Below the pieces are notes generated by a model. The model had not been told where the DNA came from. It saw nothing but the letters and a program-made list of their open reading frames with translations, and did no database searches. A stretch of DNA of 20,904 nt from a virus: IMG/VR virus record IMGVR_UViG_3300013772_000052, positions 1 to 20,904 of that record. One strand, 5' to 3'. A program made the translations under genes and the position numbers. Of the stretch, positions 20,664-20,904 are shown in pieces (position 1 is the first letter of the stretch; every line of letters begins with the position of its first letter).

Positions 20664-20904
20664 GCGAGAAAAAGTATAGCCTTATCGACGAGGCGCAGCA
20701 CCACTACATTTTAAAGCACCCCGACGGCACAAGTTTCTCAGTCGCTAAAAAGGGCTTAGACCACGAGACGCATGAGCGTATTCGCATGATGGCCGAAGGT
20801 GGGGAAGTCGAAGCGCCTGCGGATTCAACGCCGCAAAGCGAGCCGGTAGATTTATCATCGCTGGGCAGTGAGCGCGCGCCCGACTCCGATGCATCACCGA
20901 TGCC
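20660..20904 (+). CDS. virion-region protein, 3' end beyond the window
   Basis: GTG 20660 overlaps the previous stop (GTGA) with GGGGG upstream. The open frame continues to the window edge (81 residues seen). It starts MSEKKYSLIDEAQHHYILKH, PDGTSFSVAKKGLDHETHER, then contains MMAEGGEVEAP and an acidic Ser/Pro stretch. The AEGGEV motif echoes the AEGGVIPG of the preceding gene. Likely another internal or tail-associated protein. Too short to assign. Confidence 0.6.
   Translation, partial: MSEKKYSLIDEAQHHYILKHPDGTSFSVAKKGLDHETHERIRMMAEGGEVEAPADSTPQSEPVDLSSLGSERAPDSDASPM

Noticed and set aside
1-20904. tRNA genes, CRISPR arrays, insertion sequences, integrase/attachment sites, RNA polymerase gene
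   Set aside because: Looked for by eye and not found in this window; absence from the rest of the genome cannot be claimed.

Overview
The window is part of the genome of a tailed bacteriophage, most likely a podovirus-type caudovirus. All credible genes lie on the + strand, tightly packed, with many stop/start overlaps of the ATGA or GTGA type and frequent GTG or TTG starts. The order of terminase, portal, scaffold, major capsid protein, adaptor, tail fiber, tail nozzle and internal-virion-type proteins is that of a short-tailed phage. The host cannot be read from the sequence. No integrase, tRNA, IS element or CRISPR array was seen.

Layout. 1-730: end of a conserved phage gene and three small overlapping genes. 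730-1130: three strong stem-loops, with a two-helix membrane protein of 58 residues between the second and third. 1222-4023: early/replication genes: a replication protein with a repeat-filled linker, a probable helicase loader, a VRR-NUC-like nuclease and small proteins including a helix-turn-helix protein. 4024-5271: a structured intergenic stretch, a GNAT-like protein, small genes and a small-terminase-like protein. 5255-7138: large terminase interrupted by a 151-residue mini-intein. 7302-9808: coiled-coil/membrane protein, a small gene and the portal. 9842-11096: a sigma-factor-like gene whose 3' part is overlapped by two more open frames, then a small gene. 11126-13912: scaffold, major capsid protein and two small head-region proteins. 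14009-20904: adaptor, tail fiber, very large tail nozzle protein, a second GNAT-like protein, an internal-virion or ejection-type protein and the start of one more gene.

The observations most worth checking: (1) The intein sits inside the third acidic motif of the terminase nuclease, so the nuclease centre is assembled only after splicing. (2) A 14-15 base motif, CCAGACAGCGCCCC(C), occurs four times. Three copies lie immediately before the GNAT-like gene, the gene ahead of the portal, and the scaffold gene. Each of these genes lacks a Shine-Dalgarno sequence, and each copy can fold into a hairpin whose loop starts with the conserved ACAGCGCCCC and whose descending arm contains the start codon. 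The stem sequences differ while pairing is largely kept. This looks like a family of phage-specific translational (or transcriptional) operators. (3) A CAAYT five-base repeat and a 23-base repeat in the replication gene could act as an on/off switch. (4) Three reading frames overlap around 10185-10733.
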